A DNA stretch of 5,846 bases from Planctomycetota bacterium (GTDB lineage Bacteria; Planctomycetota; Phycisphaerae; Phycisphaerales; SM1A02): the NCBI GenBank assembly GCA_014381385.1, contig JACNLR010000173.1:1-5846 (forward strand), in the 5' to 3' direction. Shown one piece after another: positions 3,991 through 5,846 of this stretch. A program made the translations under genes and the position numbers. The notes below the pieces were generated by a model, which made no database searches, was not told the DNA's origin, and saw only the letters and a list, made by a program, of their open reading frames with translations. How positions within the stretch are numbered: the first letter of the stretch is position 1; the number at the start of each line of letters is the position of its first letter.

Positions 3991-5803
3991 GCTTGCGAGT
4001 AGTTTTTTTCTTGGTTTTCTTCTTTGGAGTTTTGCGTTTAGTCTTTGTCGTATTGCCAAACAACGTGTCGTCCTGATCAGGAATATCCTGTAATTCATCC
4101 ACAATAATCACGCCTTCATCGCTACCAAGCCGGCCGCCGTTATCGATGATTTGCCCTTCGTCGTCGAGTTGTGCATCTGCTTCGTCAGTTCGCCTTTTGG
4201 CTTGTTTCAAGAGTGCTTTGTAAAGCTTGTCGGCGTCGGCACCAACAATGGCATTGCAACAACGGGAAATTTCACCAATGTATCGCTCAAATACGCTTCG
4301 ACGTTCAGATTCGCGAGCCATGCGTTTTCGGCGGCGAAGGTACGTGCCAAGTTTACGTCCACACTCTTGCAACGCAAGTTTCATTTCTTTACGAATTTCG
4401 TCGTAGTCTGCGATTGCTTCTTTTGATTCACTTGTGAAAGGTACCCAAACACTCACCATATGTACCATGACAACGAGAGGGCCTGAGGGAATGGAATTTC
4501 TGGGCTGTGTTAAACCGTAATTTTTCCAAGATGTTTCAGCAACGGCTTTGAATGAGCAGCAACTAGATTGCGAGTACAAAAGAGGAACTCTGTTTGCGAA
4601 TCGCAAGACTTTTGCGCTGTCGTCTCTGCCGAGTCCTCCACCGTATCCGATGGCAACCTCTATTTGGAATGGGTTTCCTCGGTAGACGTTCGGCGGTCTT
4701 GTTGATGCAGCAAAAAATTCAGCCTTGACTTCTTTGAGCAAGCCAGCAAGTAAGGCTTTTGAACCGATGGGTACGAGGCAATCGGTATTAGGCGCAATAA
4801 TGCGCGTCTTTTGGATAGAGTCGTAGAGTTTTTCTGCTTCGGTGTGTCCAATGGTCTTGATCCATGTTTGCCCAGTCATACCTGCACCCTTGCAGATTTC
4901 CCTAGCTTTGGTTGCGCCAACTCTGCAGAAATCTTTCGTCAAGAAACCGCCGAGTTGCCGTTGCTCTGTACGCTCGATCATTTGAATGAGCGTTCCAAGT
5001 TCAATTCCTTTTGGGTGGGGTTTAATTTCTTTTGGTTCTTCTGGAAGTTCTTCGATTGCACGGGGGAACTCGATCGTTTCGTTTGTTGGCGTGACATACG
5101 TTATGCGAGCATGTGGATTTGCAATCGCAGTTTGTTCTAAATACTCGTCGATGGACTGCCTACCCTTTTGGTATTTGCCCTCAAGTTCAATCGATACTTG
5201 GGTTCCGTGCCCATCTTCAAATAGTGAATTATCCTCTGGGTGTTCAGTGTCGCTAATAACGGTTGGCCGGTTTTTTGAAGTGTCCATTTTCAGTATGACT
5301 TCGTGGGCTGGTTTTCGTTTCCCGGTTTTCGAAATTATCATCAACGGCTTGCCCGTTGTCATTAAGCCGTACATACCCGCAGCCGAAATACCAATACCTT
5401 GCTGACCACGTGACATTTTTAAACGGTGAAATTTTGAACCGTATAAAAGTTTACCGAAAATATTTTCAATTTGCGCGCGGACAATGCCTGGGCCGTTATC
5501 GCGAATCGTTAACTTAAATCGGGATTCGTTGATTTGCAAAACGCGAACATATATATGTGGAAGGATTCCACCTTCTTCGCAAGCATCAAGCGCATTGTCA
5601 ACAGCTTCTTTGATTGCAGTAAGCATCGCCTTGCGAGGATTGTCAAAGCCAAGCAAGTGGCGGTTCTTTGCGAAGAATTCGCTGACCGAGATATCTCTTT
5701 GTCCCGCCGCCCTAGTTTTAGCGGGGGCGGTCGGGCGAGGTTTTTTTTTTTTGGGGGGTTTGGGTTTTGGCATAGTGCGTGGTAAAAAAGAAGGGCCTTC
5801 CAT
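3977..5803 (-). CDS. top6B: DNA topoisomerase VI subunit B (GHKL ATPase)
   Basis: This is the ATPase and clamp subunit of topoisomerase VI, 608 residues from the ATG at 5803 or 598 from the ATG at 5773. Numbering below uses 608. The GHKL fold lies at about 38-240: KEAVDNALDA (65-74, Glu66 and Asn70 for Mg-ATP), RDNGPGI (101-107) and the glycine-rich lid SRGQQGIGISAAGMYG (131-146). A helix-two-turn-helix insert follows at about 262-340 and the transducer at about 365-490, where WVPFTSESKEAIA carries the probable switch lysine, Lys461. RFANRVPLLY and WKNYGLTQP are strong family signatures. The C terminus runs through an acidic stretch (VDELQDIPDQDD) into a lysine-rich tail, longer than the roughly 530-residue archaeal form. 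The start is uncertain: neither ATG has a clear Shine-Dalgarno sequence, and conservation begins only near ISVSEFF. The N-terminal region contains an A12 run in the coding strand. The gene order B then A matches archaeal operons. Confidence 0.96.
   Translation of the reverse strand: MEGPSFLPRTMPKPKPPKKKKPRPTAPAKTRAAGQRDISVSEFFAKNRHLLGFDNPRKAMLTAIKEAVDNALDACEEGGILPHIYVRVLQINESRFKLTIRDNGPGIVRAQIENIFGKLLYGSKFHRLKMSRGQQGIGISAAGMYGLMTTGKPLMIISKTGKRKPAHEVILKMDTSKNRPTVISDTEHPEDNSLFEDGHGTQVSIELEGKYQKGRQSIDEYLEQTAIANPHARITYVTPTNETIEFPRAIEELPEEPKEIKPHPKGIELGTLIQMIERTEQRQLGGFLTKDFCRVGATKAREICKGAGMTGQTWIKTIGHTEAEKLYDSIQKTRIIAPNTDCLVPIGSKALLAGLLKEVKAEFFAASTRPPNVYRGNPFQIEVAIGYGGGLGRDDSAKVLRFANRVPLLYSQSSCCSFKAVAETSWKNYGLTQPRNSIPSGPLVVMVHMVSVWVPFTSESKEAIADYDEIRKEMKLALQECGRKLGTYLRRRKRMARESERRSVFERYIGEISRCCNAIVGADADKLYKALLKQAKRRTDEADAQLDDEGQIIDNGGRLGSDEGVIIVDELQDIPDQDDTLFGNTTKTKRKTPKKKTKKKTTRKRGKK
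5741..5758. repeat. Homopolymer pair T12-G6 (coding strand C6-A12) near the top6B start
   Basis: Twelve T followed by six G on the plus strand appear in the coding strand as C6 then A12, encoding two prolines (the C6 run completes CCC CCC) and exactly four lysines in PKPKPPKKKKPRP. One extra A would bring a TAA into frame after seven codons (ACC TCG CCC GAC CGC CCC CGC, then TAA), ahead of the ATPase domain. Runs of this length slip during replication and transcription and are also a common site of sequencing error. Confidence 0.8.
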
Positions 5804-5846
5804 GGGGGGAAATCACGCGGTACTACCGAGGATCCCTACTCGATTC

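Noticed and set aside
3829..4104. Lysine/arginine-rich open frame overlapping the top6B/top6A junction
   Set aside because: It is an alternate-frame shadow of the A-rich tail codons, with no start signal or recognisable domain.
5547..5558. ACATATATATGT palindrome in top6B
   Set aside because: It falls on the HIYV codons of the ATPase domain and is most simply a coding coincidence.
5800..5835. CCATGG and GGATCC restriction-like sites near the right edge suggesting a cloning junction
   Set aside because: Two six-base sites within 36 bp are weak evidence, and no recognisable vector sequence accompanies them.
5804..5846. Promoter for the top6 operon at the right edge
   Set aside because: The 43 nt available show no convincing -35/-10 pair or ribosome binding site; the promoter probably lies outside the window.

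Overview
The window carries the end of one gene and five complete genes in two convergent blocks that meet in a gap at about 1952-2068. The organism is a bacterium: the left edge is the tail of a bacterial-type polynucleotide phosphorylase, and the next genes are a two-component sensor kinase, a YegS/BmrU-type lipid kinase homologue and a response regulator with an RNA-binding ANTAR domain. The notable content is a complete two-subunit type IIB DNA topoisomerase (topoisomerase VI, Top6B plus Top6A), an enzyme typical of archaea and plants and found in only a minority of bacteria. Base composition is moderate in GC. Topoisomerase VI, REC-ANTAR regulators and lysine-rich protein tails together would fit a planctomycete-like (for example Phycisphaerae-type) bacterium. 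That placement is an inference and is not proven by the sequence.

Plus-strand block, 1-1951: the last 84 codons of pnp (S1 RNA-binding domain), then after 3 nt a small membrane-anchored histidine kinase with no evident sensor domain, then, overlapping by one base (TAATG), a diacylglycerol kinase catalytic-domain protein. The spacing indicates co-transcription and translational coupling.

Minus-strand block, 5803-2069, reading right to left: top6B, then top6A overlapping by one base (again TAATG), then after about 109 nt a REC-ANTAR response regulator with its own good ribosome binding site. Both topoisomerase subunits have extremely lysine-rich extensions: Top6B at its N and C termini, Top6A at its N terminus. 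The Top6B N-terminal extension is encoded partly by an A12 run next to a C6 run, a potential slippage site.

How the genes may work together: Top6A supplies the cleaving tyrosine and TOPRIM metal site, and Top6B the GHKL ATPase, so together they should form an A2B2 ATP-dependent strand-passage enzyme. The histidine kinase and the REC-ANTAR regulator are the only two-component proteins here and lie on opposite sides of a convergent junction, so pairing between them is possible but unproven. No tRNA, rRNA, CRISPR array, insertion sequence or phage gene was recognised. The most unusual non-coding-like signal is a 29-bp near-perfect palindrome inside the regulator gene, at the REC-ANTAR linker.
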